From Rhodocyclaceae bacterium (GTDB lineage Bacteria; Pseudomonadota; Gammaproteobacteria; Burkholderiales; Rhodocyclaceae), in assembly GCA_008933825.1 (NCBI GenBank), contig WBUF01000003.1, forward strand, positions 62,001 to 126,000: a DNA stretch of 64,000 nucleotides, written 5' to 3'. Positions 17,108-25,483 of the stretch are shown here, in pieces. The notes under the pieces were generated by a model that did no database searches, was not told the DNA's origin, and saw only the letters and a list, made by a program, of their open reading frames with translations. Both the position numbers and the translations under genes were made by a program. Each line of letters opens with the position of its first letter. Position 1 is the stretch's first letter.

Positions 17108-17526
17108 AATGCATCGTGTGCCACCGACAAGCCAAAGGGTATGGCTGGTTCAACACCCGCCGCAAACGGGGCGATCCCCAACGCTACTCCGACCAGTGGG
17201 TGTTCTGCTCACGTCGTTGTCAGGAGTCGTTTTCCAAACTGATGAACAAGACGGAGGGGCAAATGATCGACCCCAGTGACATGGAAATTGCCGCCATGCG
17301 TGCTTGCCTGGCGCCGCTGGGTGAGTACGTCGGTGAGATCGGCATGCAGCGTCCCTTGGCGGATTACAGCCGCGATGAGGTGTTGATGCTGATCGATGTC
17401 GTGGTCACGGCCTACCAGGACTGCATGGTGGCCGAGCACGAACGCATGGCCGCCAAGGAACGCGCATTCTTTGAGGAACGTCTGGCGCGTCAGGGGCTAG
17501 CGACTGGGAAAGGAGTGCCGTTCTGA
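17104..17526 (+). CDS. Zinc-finger phage protein, DUF6511-like
   Basis: A 140-residue protein. An N-terminal treble-clef-like finger, CIVCHRQAKGYGWF ... VFCSRRCQE, is followed by a helical acidic region. The pattern resembles the DUF6511 proteins found in phage replication blocks; the identification is from memory of the pattern. It is joined to its neighbours by a 4-nt overlap upstream and a 1-nt overlap downstream. Role unknown; the finger suggests DNA or protein binding. Confidence 0.65.
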   Translation: MKCIVCHRQAKGYGWFNTRRKRGDPQRYSDQWVFCSRRCQESFSKLMNKTEGQMIDPSDMEIAAMRACLAPLGEYVGEIGMQRPLADYSRDEVLMLIDVVVTAYQDCMVAEHERMAAKERAFFEERLARQGLATGKGVPF

Positions 17527-18284
17527 TGCTTGATTTCAATCACCGCCCCAAGATTCACGAACAGATCAGTGAGCTGATCGATGCTGCACTGCTGGCAGAA
17601 CGCCAGCAGCAGACCCCGCGCAATTATCTCGGTGCATCTCGCCTGGGCGTGGCCTGCGAACGAGCCTTGCAGTACGAGTATTTGCACATTGCCCCCGATC
17701 CTGGACGGGATTTTTCGGGCCGCGTACTGCGCGTGTTTGAAGTCGGTCACGCCCTGGAGGACCTGGCCATTCGCTGGTTGCGCCGGGCTGGATTTGAGCT
17801 TTACACCCAGAAAGCCACAGGCGGGCAGTTTGGATTTTCCGTGGCCGGTGGGCGCATCCAGGGCCACGTCGATGGCGTGATCAATGGCGCACCGGCGTCA
17901 CTGGGGATGAACTTCCCCGCACTCTGGGAGTGCAAGACGATGAACGACAAGTCTTGGCGGGACACCGTCAAGCAGGGCGTCGCCAAGTCAAAGCCGGTCT
18001 ACGCGGCTCAGATGGCCATCTACCAAGCCTACATGGAGTCGGCTATTCCCGGCATCTCGCGCAACCCAGCGTTGTTCACGGCCATCAACAAGGACAGCCA
18101 GGAGATCTGGTTCGAGTTGGTGCCCTTTGATGGTGGTCTGGCGCAACGGATGTCGGATCGGGCCGTGAATGTCATCGCAGCGACCGAAGCTGGCGAGCAA
18201 CTCCCCCGCCACACGACAACGCCGACGCACTTCGAGTGCAAATGGTGCGCATGGCAGGATCGGTGTTGGGGAGTGGCCGGATGA
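17526..18284 (+). CDS. PD-(D/E)XK nuclease, Cas4/RecB-like with Fe-S cysteines
   Basis: A 252-residue nuclease. Visible active-site residues are HVDGVI (Asp) and the WECKTM motif (E-x-K). A Cys in GVACERALQYEY and three near the C-terminus (CKWCAWQDRC) match the 4Fe-4S arrangement of Cas4/AddB nucleases. It probably resects phage DNA ends for the Sak4-type recombinase, replacing lambda exonuclease. No CRISPR genes are nearby, so a CRISPR role is not implied. The stop overlaps the primase-helicase start (ATGA). Confidence 0.85.
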   Translation: MLDFNHRPKIHEQISELIDAALLAERQQQTPRNYLGASRLGVACERALQYEYLHIAPDPGRDFSGRVLRVFEVGHALEDLAIRWLRRAGFELYTQKATGGQFGFSVAGGRIQGHVDGVINGAPASLGMNFPALWECKTMNDKSWRDTVKQGVAKSKPVYAAQMAIYQAYMESAIPGISRNPALFTAINKDSQEIWFELVPFDGGLAQRMSDRAVNVIAATEAGEQLPRHTTTPTHFECKWCAWQDRCWGVAG

Positions 18285-20467
18285 CGGAAAACATCGTGTG
18301 GCTCGATTTCAATGACGCGATCGATCCGCGTGAGGCGCAACTCAACGACACCGAAGCACTTCGTGCCGGCCTGCTCGACCGGCTTGAGTCGGTATTGCTC
18401 TACCTGTTTCCACAAGGACGCATCCGTGGTGGCAAGTTCTACGTCGGCGATGTTGATGGCAATGCTGGCAAAAGTCTTGTGGTGGAGCTCGAAGGCGATC
18501 GCCGGGGGCTCTGGAAGGACTTTGCCAGCGACGAAGGCGGCGACATCATCGATCTGTGGGCGCGATCCCAGGGACTGTCGGCCCGACATGACTTTCCACG
18601 GCTGGCCAGTGAGATCCGGCAATGGCTGGGCGTGGCTGCACCGGCTCAAACCGTCGCCCGTCGAGAAGGACGTTCGGTGCCAATCGATGAGTTGGGGCCG
18701 TATTCCGCCAAGTGGGACTACCTGACGGCAGATGGCGAGCTGATCGCTTGCGTCTATCGGTACGACCCCCCCACTGGCAAGGAATACCGGCCATGGGATG
18801 TGCGCGCCCGGATGTGGCGTGCCCCCGATCCGCGACCGCTTTACAACCAGCCTGCTGTTGCTCATGCCAACCAGGTCATCCTGGTTGAGGGTGAGAAGTG
18901 TGCGGAAGCCCTGATTCAGTTGGGCGTCGTGGCGACGACGGCGATGAATGGGGCCAAAGCGCCGATCGATAAAACGAATTGGGCGCCCCTGGCCGGTAAG
19001 TCCGTATTGATCTGGCCAGACCGGGATGCCCCCGGTTGGGACTATGCCGAGAACGCTGCCAAAGCCTGTGTTACCGCAGGCTGTGTCTCCGTGGCGATCT
19101 TGGTGCCTCCGGCCGACATGCCTGAAAAGTGGGATGCAGCCGATGCGGTCGATGAAGGATTTGACTGCGTCGAGTTCATCCGGCAGGCCGAGCGGCGGAT
19201 CGTTAAGGCGGCGCCTGCGCTGTTACCCACGTTCACGCTCGGTGCCTTGCTGGATGACCTGTCGCCTTTGCCGCCCGACTTGATTTCACCACGCGTGCTG
19301 ACTCCTGGTGGTTTGCTCGTGTTTGGTGGAGCGCCCAAGGTGGGCAAAAGTGATTTCTTGCTGTCGTGGCTGACGCACATGGCTGCCGGAGCGACGTTCC
19401 TGGGAATGCGGCCGCCGCGCCCCTTGCGGGTCTTTTACCTGCAGGCCGAGGTGCAGTACCACTACCTGCGCGAACGGGTGAAGGAAATTCAGTTGCCGCC
19501 CCATCGCCTGCTCGACGCCCGAGTCAATTTCGTCGCCACGCCGCAGTTGCGCATGGTGCTCGACGATGCCGGTCTGGAGCAGGTGATTCCCGCCATTGCG
19601 AATGCGTTTGGCGGCCTGCCGCCCGACATCATTGCCATCGACCCGATCCGCAATGTGTTCGATGGCGGGGATGCTGGTGGCGAGAACGACAACGGTGCCA
19701 TGCTGTATTTCCTGTCGCAGCGCGTGGATCGAATTCGTCAGGCGGTGAATCCGGATGCCGGGGTGATTCTGGCCCACCACACCCGGAAATTGGGCAAGAA
19801 GCAGTTCGAGGAGGACCCGTTCCAAGCGCTGGCCGGCGCTGGCAGTCTGCGCGGCTACTACTCGACCGGGATGTTGCTGTTCCGGCCCGATGAGAGTCGC
19901 ACGACCCGCCAGTTGATCTTTGAGCTGCGCAATGGCGCAGGCATTCCGATCAAACACGTCGACAAACTCAAAGGCGAATGGCGCGAAGTCGATCCTGGTG
20001 ATCGCCTGGTCATGAAGGAATACGGCGAGCGCCTGGATGCCGAACGTCGGCGCAAGCGCGATGCCATCTTGGAGATCTTGTTCCAGGAAGCTGCCAAGGG
20101 GAATTGCTACACCGCCAACCAATTTGCCGAGACCTTCGAGGGCAAGGCGGGCCTGGGGGGCGAGCGCACGATCCGCGAGAGGATTTCAGCCCTGTCGACC
20201 CAAGGCTACATCAAGTATTTCCGCAATGCGGCGGACTACGGCTTGCCATCCTGCGGACGCACAAAGTTCGGCTACCTCTGCGTCGAAGACATGCTGCTGC
20301 GCACACCAGATGGCGAGCCTGATCACGAAACCGGGGAGGTGCCCATGCGCGAGCAGCGTGTGCTCCCCACCCATTACAAGTGCCCTCTCTCTGGCGCGGC
20401 CATGCCGGTCGAAGACCCGGAGGTGTGGGTGTACCACGACGATTTGACCGATACGGAGGCCCCATGA
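18281..20467 (+). CDS. Toprim-primase / RecA-fold helicase (phage replication protein)
   Basis: A 728-residue protein. The first part carries a Toprim-like domain (VILVEGEKCAEALIQLG near residue 203, then WPDRDAPG with the DxD pair). The second half is a RepA/AAA_25 helicase core with Walker A GAPKVGKSDFLL (about residue 352), Walker B IIAIDPIRNVFDGG and the sensor AHHTRKLGK. Winged-helix-like text follows near the C-terminus. I chose the ATG at 18281, which overlaps the nuclease stop; earlier starts lie inside that gene. It would prime and unwind phage DNA, and repeats resembling an origin follow directly downstream. Confidence 0.88.
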   Translation: MTENIVWLDFNDAIDPREAQLNDTEALRAGLLDRLESVLLYLFPQGRIRGGKFYVGDVDGNAGKSLVVELEGDRRGLWKDFASDEGGDIIDLWARSQGLSARHDFPRLASEIRQWLGVAAPAQTVARREGRSVPIDELGPYSAKWDYLTADGELIACVYRYDPPTGKEYRPWDVRARMWRAPDPRPLYNQPAVAHANQVILVEGEKCAEALIQLGVVATTAMNGAKAPIDKTNWAPLAGKSVLIWPDRDAPGWDYAENAAKACVTAGCVSVAILVPPADMPEKWDAADAVDEGFDCVEFIRQAERRIVKAAPALLPTFTLGALLDDLSPLPPDLISPRVLTPGGLLVFGGAPKVGKSDFLLSWLTHMAAGATFLGMRPPRPLRVFYLQAEVQYHYLRERVKEIQLPPHRLLDARVNFVATPQLRMVLDDAGLEQVIPAIANAFGGLPPDIIAIDPIRNVFDGGDAGGENDNGAMLYFLSQRVDRIRQAVNPDAGVILAHHTRKLGKKQFEEDPFQALAGAGSLRGYYSTGMLLFRPDESRTTRQLIFELRNGAGIPIKHVDKLKGEWREVDPGDRLVMKEYGERLDAERRRKRDAILEILFQEAAKGNCYTANQFAETFEGKAGLGGERTIRERISALSTQGYIKYFRNAADYGLPSCGRTKFGYLCVEDMLLRTPDGEPDHETGEVPMREQRVLPTHYKCPLSGAAMPVEDPEVWVYHDDLTDTEAP

Positions 20468-21240
20468 TTGCCCATTCATTTGTTGGAAAAACCGCTGCCA
20501 ACTGCACCCACCACTTTGCCAACTTCCCGCAGTTGGCAAGGCCCTGCCAACTGAAAACCCAGACAGGACGGGCATTTCGCTCCGATTCGGTTCAGTTGGC
20601 AGTTGGCAGTGTTGCCAACTTGCCAACTGGCGCAAACCCGCGTCGTTGCTGGGTTTCTCCGGGTTTTTCAGTTGGCGAAAACTCCCCCTCCTACTACGTA
20701 GGAGAGGGAACAAAGGTTCCCTCTTCCCTACGTGGAGGGTTGGCTGCGGGTGGGAATGGTGGTGGCCTGCCTTCTCCTGCGTCATCAATCCTGGCCCTTG
20801 ATCTTGGCACCCAGACCGGTTGGGCGTTGCATGGGCGCGATGGCGACATCACCAGTGGGAGTGAGACGTTCAAGCCCCAACGATTCGAAGGGGGCGGCAT
20901 GCGCTACCTGCGTTTCAAGCGCTGGCTCATTGAGATCAAGCAATCGGTCGACGGGATCGATGCGGTCTTTTTCGAAGAGGTCCGCCGCCATGCCGGCGTC
21001 GATGCGGCTCACGCTTACGGCGGCTTCATGGCCCATCTGACGGCATGGTGCGAGCACCACCAGATCCCTTACCAAGGGGTTCCGGTTGGCACGATCAAGA
21101 AGCACGCGACCGGCAAGGGCAACGCGAACAAGGAGCAGATGGTGGCGGCCGCACGACAGCGTGGCCATGCCCCTGCGGATGACAACGAAGCAGACGCACT
21201 GGCGATTCTGCACTGGGCCATTGAGACACAGGAGTTTTGA
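20464..21240 (+). CDS. RuvC-like Holliday junction resolvase (start uncertain)
   Basis: The C-terminal 150 residues are an RNase H-fold RuvC-type nuclease: first Asp in ILALDLGTQTGWAL, Glu in FFEEV, and the late Asp pair in DDNEADALAILHW; GTIKKHATGKGNANK is typical of the family. The ATG at 20464 overlaps the primase stop (ATGA) and gives 258 residues, about 100 more than usual. That extension is encoded by the repeat cluster and stem-loop described separately, so the true start may be a non-ATG codon closer to 20790; TTG at 20740 is the only in-frame candidate after the repeats. Function: cleavage of branched DNA before packaging. Confidence 0.82.
   Translation: MIAHSFVGKTAANCTHHFANFPQLARPCQLKTQTGRAFRSDSVQLAVGSVANLPTGANPRRCWVSPGFSVGENSPSYYVGEGTKVPSSLRGGLAAGGNGGGLPSPASSILALDLGTQTGWALHGRDGDITSGSETFKPQRFEGGGMRYLRFKRWLIEIKQSVDGIDAVFFEEVRRHAGVDAAHAYGGFMAHLTAWCEHHQIPYQGVPVGTIKKHATGKGNANKEQMVAAARQRGHAPADDNEADALAILHWAIETQEF
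20496..20677. repeat. Iteron-like cluster of TGCCAACT, candidate phage replication origin
   Basis: Eight exact copies of TGCCAACT or its complement AGTTGGCA start at 20496, 20517, 20531, 20545, 20594, 20601, 20613 and 20621, and a 7/8 copy at 20670. Four of them form a symmetric block at 20594-20628: two forward, GTGT, two reverse. Such density is not expected by chance for an 8-mer. It lies between the primase-helicase gene and the resolvase core, a usual place for a phage origin. It could alternatively be an operator array. Confidence 0.7.
20694..20735. other. Large stem-loop next to iteron cluster
   Basis: A perfect 8-bp stem GAGGGAAC-AAAG-GTTCCCTC (20704-20723) extends through imperfect pairing of CTACGTAGGA (left) with TTCCCTACGTGG (right) to an arm of about 18-20 bp. 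Long hairpins beside iterons are used as single-strand initiation or primosome sites. There is no T-tract, so it is not a terminator. Confidence 0.6.
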
Positions 21241-21241
21241 C

Positions 21242-21460
21242 ATGAAGATCCCAAACTACCAATACCGCTGTCCTTTGGGACGTCTGCAACCCCAGACCAC
21301 AGATCTGGACGCGATCAAGGAGCGTGGCTGGCGCGACCAGCACATCCTTGTGGTGTCAGAGTCCGATGAGCGTTTGGACTTTGTTGAACGTGAGTTCGTG
21401 AAGCGGATTGGTCAGCGTCTGTACGGTGCCAGCCACAAGCAGGGAGGTCGTCATGACTGA
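21242..21460 (+). CDS. Small phage protein of unknown function
   Basis: A 72-residue protein beginning MKIPNYQYRCPLGRLQPQTT, basic overall. It starts 1 nt after the resolvase stop and overlaps the next start, so it is in the same operon. No family recognised. The only notable feature is the strand-turn-strand start followed by a helix (DERLDFVEREFVKRIGQRL). Confidence 0.6.
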   Translation: MKIPNYQYRCPLGRLQPQTTDLDAIKERGWRDQHILVVSESDERLDFVEREFVKRIGQRLYGASHKQGGRHD

Positions 21461-21848
21461 GTGGTGCACAGATACCGTGGCGGCCAGGTTGGAAGAGGCT
21501 GCCAACACGGGACGCCGACTGCCTCCAGTGCGGGTGCAAGGCTACTACACGGTTTGGCCAGTCTTCGTTCGTCAGGAGTGGGAGACACTGGCTGCCGACG
21601 AGAAGGTCTACCGACCCTTTCCACCAAGTCCCAAGGACATCGACCGCATGCTCGAGGTCATGCGTTGGGTGCAGTGGTTGGAGGTCGAGCAGCGCCATCT
21701 GGTCTGGATGCGGGCCAAGCGCTATGGATGGCGAGAGATCGGCATTCGCTTTGCCTGTTGTACCAAGACGGCGCAACGACATTGGCAGAAGGCACTGCAG
21801 ACCCTGGCGGATCATCTTAACGGTCATGCCAAGGCGCAAGGGAGTTGA
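21453..21848 (+). CDS. DUF6362-like phage protein with C-terminal HTH
   Basis: A 131-residue protein. The start MTEWCTDTVAARLEEAANTG and RLPPVRVQGYYTVWP match what I recall of DUF6362 proteins; the C-terminus has an HTH-like segment (YGWREIGIRFACCTKTAQRH). ATG at 21453 with GGGAGG upstream, overlapping the previous gene by 8 nt. It is the last gene of the early operon; by position and HTH it may regulate late genes, an inference only. Confidence 0.68.
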   Translation: MTEWCTDTVAARLEEAANTGRRLPPVRVQGYYTVWPVFVRQEWETLAADEKVYRPFPPSPKDIDRMLEVMRWVQWLEVEQRHLVWMRAKRYGWREIGIRFACCTKTAQRHWQKALQTLADHLNGHAKAQGS

Positions 21849-22078
21849 TAGAAATTTCGGAAGCCTTCTAACCGGAAAGGGGAGGTTCGGGAGAACGACA
21901 AAAGAGGGGGTCTGAGGGGGTGTCTCATTTCGAAGCGAAATGCCCTACAGTGACGGCTATGGTTGCGAAAGCTGCGTGACCGAGAGGGAGGGCCCAGGCA
22001 AAAGGGGTCCTTCCTCGCCAAAATCCAATGCGGGGGGCGACAGCCCGGCATTTCGATAGCGTCAGGCCGCGCAACGAG

Positions 22079-22129
22079 GTTACCGGGGTTACCAGTTACC
22101 ACCCCGGTTACCACCTGAACCGAGTTACC
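22079..22129. repeat. Five direct copies of GTTACC
   Basis: Copies start at 22079, 22088, 22095, 22107 and 22124, all in the same orientation within 51 bp; several extend to GGTTACCAC. Short clustered repeats immediately before a terminator suggest a regulator or terminase binding site; no protein is assigned. Confidence 0.55.
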
Positions 22130-22141
22130 ACCCAATCTACG

Positions 22142-22166
22142 ACCCGCCCACTGTGGCGGGTTTTTG
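22142..22166 (+). terminator. Rho-independent terminator before methyltransferase genes
   Basis: ACCCGCC-CACTGT-GGCGGGT hairpin followed by a short T-run. It ends only 6 bp before the ATG of the next gene, so if active it would block read-through from the early operon, and its T-run occupies the place of a ribosome site. Antitermination control is a possibility. Confidence 0.75.
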
Positions 22167-22172
22167 CATTCC

Positions 22173-23567
22173 ATGACCCAAACCTTGAACGTCGAATACC
22201 GGAAGGTCGAGACGCTGATCCCGTTCGCCCGGAATCCGCGCACGCATACCGAGGCGCAGGTCGCCAAGCTCGCGGCCAGCATCGTCGAGTTCGGCTGGAC
22301 CAATCCCGTCCTGGTCGATGGCAGCCACGGCATCATTGCCGGGCATGGTCGCCTGGCAGCTGCGCGCAAGCTCGGTCTGTCCGAGGTTCCGGTCATCGAA
22401 CTCGGCCACCTCTCGCCGTCACAGAAGCGCGCCTATGTAATCGCTGACAACCGCCTGGCACTCGATGCGGGATGGGATGAAGAGATGCTCGCCGCCGAAC
22501 TGGCGGAACTCACGGAGTCAGGTTACGACCTTACGCTGACCGGATTTTCCAACGAGGAAATTGAAGGCTTACTGGTGGATGGTGGGGAAGGAACGGCTGA
22601 GGAGTCCTCGGCTGATTCCGACGATGCTGCCGACGAGGTCCCTGATACGCCGGTCAATCCGATATCGCGTCCCGGCGACGTCTGGCAACTGGGCGCGCAT
22701 CGCGTGATTTGCGGTGATGCCGCCGACGTCGCCGTGGTTGCAGCCTTGATGGCCGACGACAAGGCTGCGCTGTGCTTCACCTCGCCGCCCTACGGCAACC
22801 AGCGGGACTACACGAACACCATCATTGATTGGGATGCCCTGATGCGCGGCGTTTTCTCCAACCTGCCGATGACTCCGAACGGCCAGGTGCTGGTCAATCT
22901 TGGTCTGATCCATCGCGACAACGAGGTCATACCCTACTGGGATGGTTGGCTCGACTGGATGCGCACGCAGGGCTGGAGGCGTTTTGCCTGGTACGTCTGG
23001 GACCAAGGCCCGGGATTGCCCGGCGACTGGAATGGTCGGCTGGCACCTTCGTTCGAGTTTGTCTTCCATTTCAACCGCCAGGCACGCCAGGCCAACAAGA
23101 TCATGCCCTGCAAATTTGCGGGTCAAGAAACGCATCTACGCAAGGACGGCAGTTCCACGGCCATGCGCAAGAAAGATGGGACGATTGGTGGCTGGACAGC
23201 GGCCGGCACGCCAACGCAGGACACCAAGATTCCGGATTCCGTGATTCGCATCATGCGGCACAAGGGAAAGATTGGACAGGGCATCGATCACCCGGCGGTA
23301 TTCCCGGTGGCACTGCCAGAGCACATTCTGGAAACCTACACCGACGATGGCAACATCGTGTTCGAACCATTCTGCGGATCAGGCACCACGCTGCTTGCTG
23401 CGCAACGCACTGGCCGCGTAGTGCGGGCCACCGAGATTGCGCCCGAGTATGTTGATGTGACCATCAAACGTTTCCAGCTGAATTTCCCGGAGGTGTCGGT
23501 CACGCTGATGACCACTGGGCAGACCTATGGTGCAGTTGCCGCAGAACGATTGGGAGCACCCGCATGA
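22173..23567 (+). CDS. ParB-like domain fused to DNA methyltransferase (SPPY type)
   Basis: A 464-residue fusion. Residues about 1-100 are a ParB/Srx-type domain (LIPFARNPRTHTEAQVAKLA, GHGRLAAARKLGL, RAYVIADNRLALDAGWDEEM). The rest is a beta-order methyltransferase with catalytic motif IV TSPPYG (about 204) before the SAM motif I FEPFCGSGTTLLA (about 396). SPPY is more typical of N4-cytosine enzymes, but specificity cannot be read from it. ATG at 22173; no clear ribosome site because of the terminator just upstream. Phage-borne enzymes of this kind modify the phage genome against restriction. Confidence 0.88.
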   Translation: MTQTLNVEYRKVETLIPFARNPRTHTEAQVAKLAASIVEFGWTNPVLVDGSHGIIAGHGRLAAARKLGLSEVPVIELGHLSPSQKRAYVIADNRLALDAGWDEEMLAAELAELTESGYDLTLTGFSNEEIEGLLVDGGEGTAEESSADSDDAADEVPDTPVNPISRPGDVWQLGAHRVICGDAADVAVVAALMADDKAALCFTSPPYGNQRDYTNTIIDWDALMRGVFSNLPMTPNGQVLVNLGLIHRDNEVIPYWDGWLDWMRTQGWRRFAWYVWDQGPGLPGDWNGRLAPSFEFVFHFNRQARQANKIMPCKFAGQETHLRKDGSSTAMRKKDGTIGGWTAAGTPTQDTKIPDSVIRIMRHKGKIGQGIDHPAVFPVALPEHILETYTDDGNIVFEPFCGSGTTLLAAQRTGRVVRATEIAPEYVDVTIKRFQLNFPEVSVTLMTTGQTYGAVAAERLGAPA

Positions 23568-24910
23568 CGATTTCGTGGCTGGCCGACAAGATCGAGCAGT
23601 GGCCGACTGCCAATCTGGTGCCCTATGCCCGCAATGCCCGGACGCATTCGGATGCTCAAGTGGCGCAGATCGCCGCGTCGATTGCCGAGTTCGGTTTCAC
23701 CAATCCGATCCTGGCCGGTGGTGATGGCGTCATCGTGGCCGGGCATGGCCGTCTGGCTGCGGCCCAGAAACTTGGCATCGCTGTCGTTCCAGTTGTGATC
23801 CTTGATCACCTGACACCGACGCAGCGTCGCGCTCTGGTGATCGCGGATAACCGGATCGCCGAAAACGCCGGGTGGGACGACGCCATGCTCCAGATTGAAC
23901 TGGCGGCGCTGCAGGATGACAACTTCGATCTGTCCTTGACTGGCTTCGATGCCGATGCCCTGGCCGACTTGCTCGCCGGTGAGGAAACGACCACTGAAGG
24001 CGATACCGACGAGGATGCCGTTCCGGAAGACACTGGCCCCGTTGTATCCAGGGCTGGTGATGTCTGGATCTGCGGGGAGCACCGCGTGCTCTGCGGGGAC
24101 TCGACTGATGCTGATGACTACGCAGCTTTACTGGGCGACGAGATCGCCGACATGGTGTTTACGGATCCGCCGTACAACGTCAATTACGCCAACTCGGCCA
24201 AGGACAAAATGCGCGGCAAGGACCGCGCGATCCTCAACGACAACCTCGGCGACGGGTTCTATGATTTTCTGCTGGCAGCCCTGACACCCACCGTGGAGCA
24301 TTGCCAGGGCGGCATCTACGTGGCCATGTCGTCAAGCGAACTGGACCGACTGCAGGCGGCGTTCCGTGCTGCCGGTGGACACTGGTCAACCTTTGTCATC
24401 TGGGCCAAGAATACTTTTACCCTGGGCCGTGCCGACTACCAGCGTCAGTACGAACCGATTCTCTACGGCTGGCCCGAGGGTGCCGATCGTCACTGGTGCG
24501 GTGACCGTGACCAGGGCGATGTCTGGCAGATCAAGAAGCCGCAGAAGAACGATCTGCACCCGACCATGAAGCCGGTGGAACTGGTGGAACGGGCCATCCG
24601 TAATTCCAGTCGCCCGGGTGATGTGGTCATGGATCCCTTTGGCGGGTCGGGCACCACAATGATCGCCGCCCACAAATCGGGCCGCAAGGCGCGGCTGATC
24701 GAACTGGACCCAAAGTATGTGGATGTGATCGTGCGGCGCTGGCAGGACTATGCCGGGGCGAAGGCCATAAGGCAGTCCGATGACGTGGCGTTCGACGCGC
24801 TGTCAGTCGGTGGGGAACTCCGGCAGGAGGTCGCCGCTGGTGATGTCGGCGCAGTAAGTGACGTTGCCGAATTCGCTGGGGTCATCAGCGAGGATGACCC
24901 CGCCGACTGA
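23564..24910 (+). CDS. ParB-like domain fused to DNA adenine-type methyltransferase (DPPY type)
   Basis: A 448-residue paralogue of the preceding gene, overlapping it by ATGA. The N-terminal ParB-like domain aligns closely (LVPYARNARTHSDAQVAQIA, GHGRLAAAQKLGI). The methyltransferase part has motif IV TDPPYNVNY and C-terminal motif I MDPFGGSGTTMIA, in beta order; DPPY suggests N6-adenine. The KPxELVERAI segment typical of phage Dam-like enzymes is also visible. The 3' end overlaps a leftward small gene (24803-25009) tail to tail. Confidence 0.9.
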   Translation: MTISWLADKIEQWPTANLVPYARNARTHSDAQVAQIAASIAEFGFTNPILAGGDGVIVAGHGRLAAAQKLGIAVVPVVILDHLTPTQRRALVIADNRIAENAGWDDAMLQIELAALQDDNFDLSLTGFDADALADLLAGEETTTEGDTDEDAVPEDTGPVVSRAGDVWICGEHRVLCGDSTDADDYAALLGDEIADMVFTDPPYNVNYANSAKDKMRGKDRAILNDNLGDGFYDFLLAALTPTVEHCQGGIYVAMSSSELDRLQAAFRAAGGHWSTFVIWAKNTFTLGRADYQRQYEPILYGWPEGADRHWCGDRDQGDVWQIKKPQKNDLHPTMKPVELVERAIRNSSRPGDVVMDPFGGSGTTMIAAHKSGRKARLIELDPKYVDVIVRRWQDYAGAKAIRQSDDVAFDALSVGGELRQEVAAGDVGAVSDVAEFAGVISEDDPAD

Positions 24911-25009
24911 CTGGATTGCCACGCCGTACTTGCGAGTGAGCTTGGTCAGTTCGGCGATGAATTTGTCGTAGTTGGCTTCGAGTTGCGGGGTGGTGACGAC
25001 GGCGGCCAT
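24803..25009 (-). CDS. Small phage protein of unknown function
   Basis: A 68-residue protein (MAAVVTTPQLEANYDKFIAE ...) with a helical start and a beta-rich second half. AAGGAGATCACC precedes the ATG. It overlaps the 3' end of the methyltransferase by 108 nt on the opposite strand, unusual for a real gene, but the ribosome site and the 10-bp spacing to the upstream leftward gene support it. It is the last gene of the leftward unit led by the element at 25432. Confidence 0.55.
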   Translation of the reverse strand: MAAVVTTPQLEANYDKFIAELTKLTRKYGVAIQSVGGVILADDPSEFGNVTYCADITSGDLLPEFPTD

Positions 25010-25019
25010 GGTGATCTCC

Positions 25020-25397
25020 TTACGCTGCTTCGGCTTCGAAGGACTCGTCAGTCACTTCGCAGTGGATCACGAAGCCAGTCAGGTAAGGCAGCCCCTTCGG
25101 GATGCCGTAATCCTTGCTGGTCTGGCGGCCAATCGTCCAGCCCATCCACCGCGTTACTGCGGCGTCGATGGCTTGCTGGATCGTGTGGCCCCGCAGCATC
25201 TCGTTGAGGACGTCGTCGGCAAAGTGGCGTCCGTGGCGGCTGTCGAGGAACAGCCTGACCGATTCGAGGGGCTGGTTGGTTGCGTCTGAGATCGCAGTCA
25301 TCGCGATCGGCCAGGCGGCTTCGGCTTTGTCGTTCATCGTGCCAAAAAAGCCCCAGGCCTCGTTTTGGGTGGCGGGGATGGTTTGCTGGGTGGTCAT
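25020..25397 (-). CDS. Phage/mobile-element protein of unknown function
   Basis: A 125-residue protein starting MTTQQTIPATQNEAWGFFGT. ATG at 25397 with AAGGAGACAG just upstream. It has a helical centre (FADDVLNEMLRGHTIQQAID) and GWTIGRQTSKDYGIPKG near the end, the type of small protein often seen beside DUF3489 and recombinase genes. No named family. The 30-nt leader element ends 34 nt upstream of the start. Confidence 0.72.
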   Translation of the reverse strand: MTTQQTIPATQNEAWGFFGTMNDKAEAAWPIAMTAISDATNQPLESVRLFLDSRHGRHFADDVLNEMLRGHTIQQAIDAAVTRWMGWTIGRQTSKDYGIPKGLPYLTGFVIHCEVTDESFEAEAA

Positions 25398-25431
25398 TTC
25401 TGTCTCCTTGATTGATCGTTGCGACACCCGT

Positions 25432-25461
25432 ATGAACGCGCTGTTTGATTGAGAAGCCAAG
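25432..25461 (-). promoter_or_regulatory. 30-nt bipartite leader element, copy 2
   Basis: Plus-strand ATGAACGCGCTG, core tttgattgag, then AAGCCAAG. It lies 34 nt upstream of the start at 25397. Core and flanks are nearly the same as copy 3, which suggests a recent duplication of these two units. Confidence 0.78.
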
Positions 25462-25483
25462 CTCTTCATCGCAGAAATCTGAA

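Larger units (their letters stand above)
21849..22172. other. Non-coding gap between early operon and methyltransferases
   Basis: A 324-bp stretch with no supported gene. It holds a 7-bp perfect dyad CATTTCG-AAG-CGAAATG (21926-21942), five copies of GTTACC (22079-22129) and a terminator (22142-22166). No convincing promoter was found for the methyltransferase pair that starts right after the terminator. Confidence 0.7.

Noticed and set aside
17526-18284. Cas4 as sign of a CRISPR locus
   Set aside because: No repeats or other cas genes are present, and the gene sits inside a phage recombination operon.
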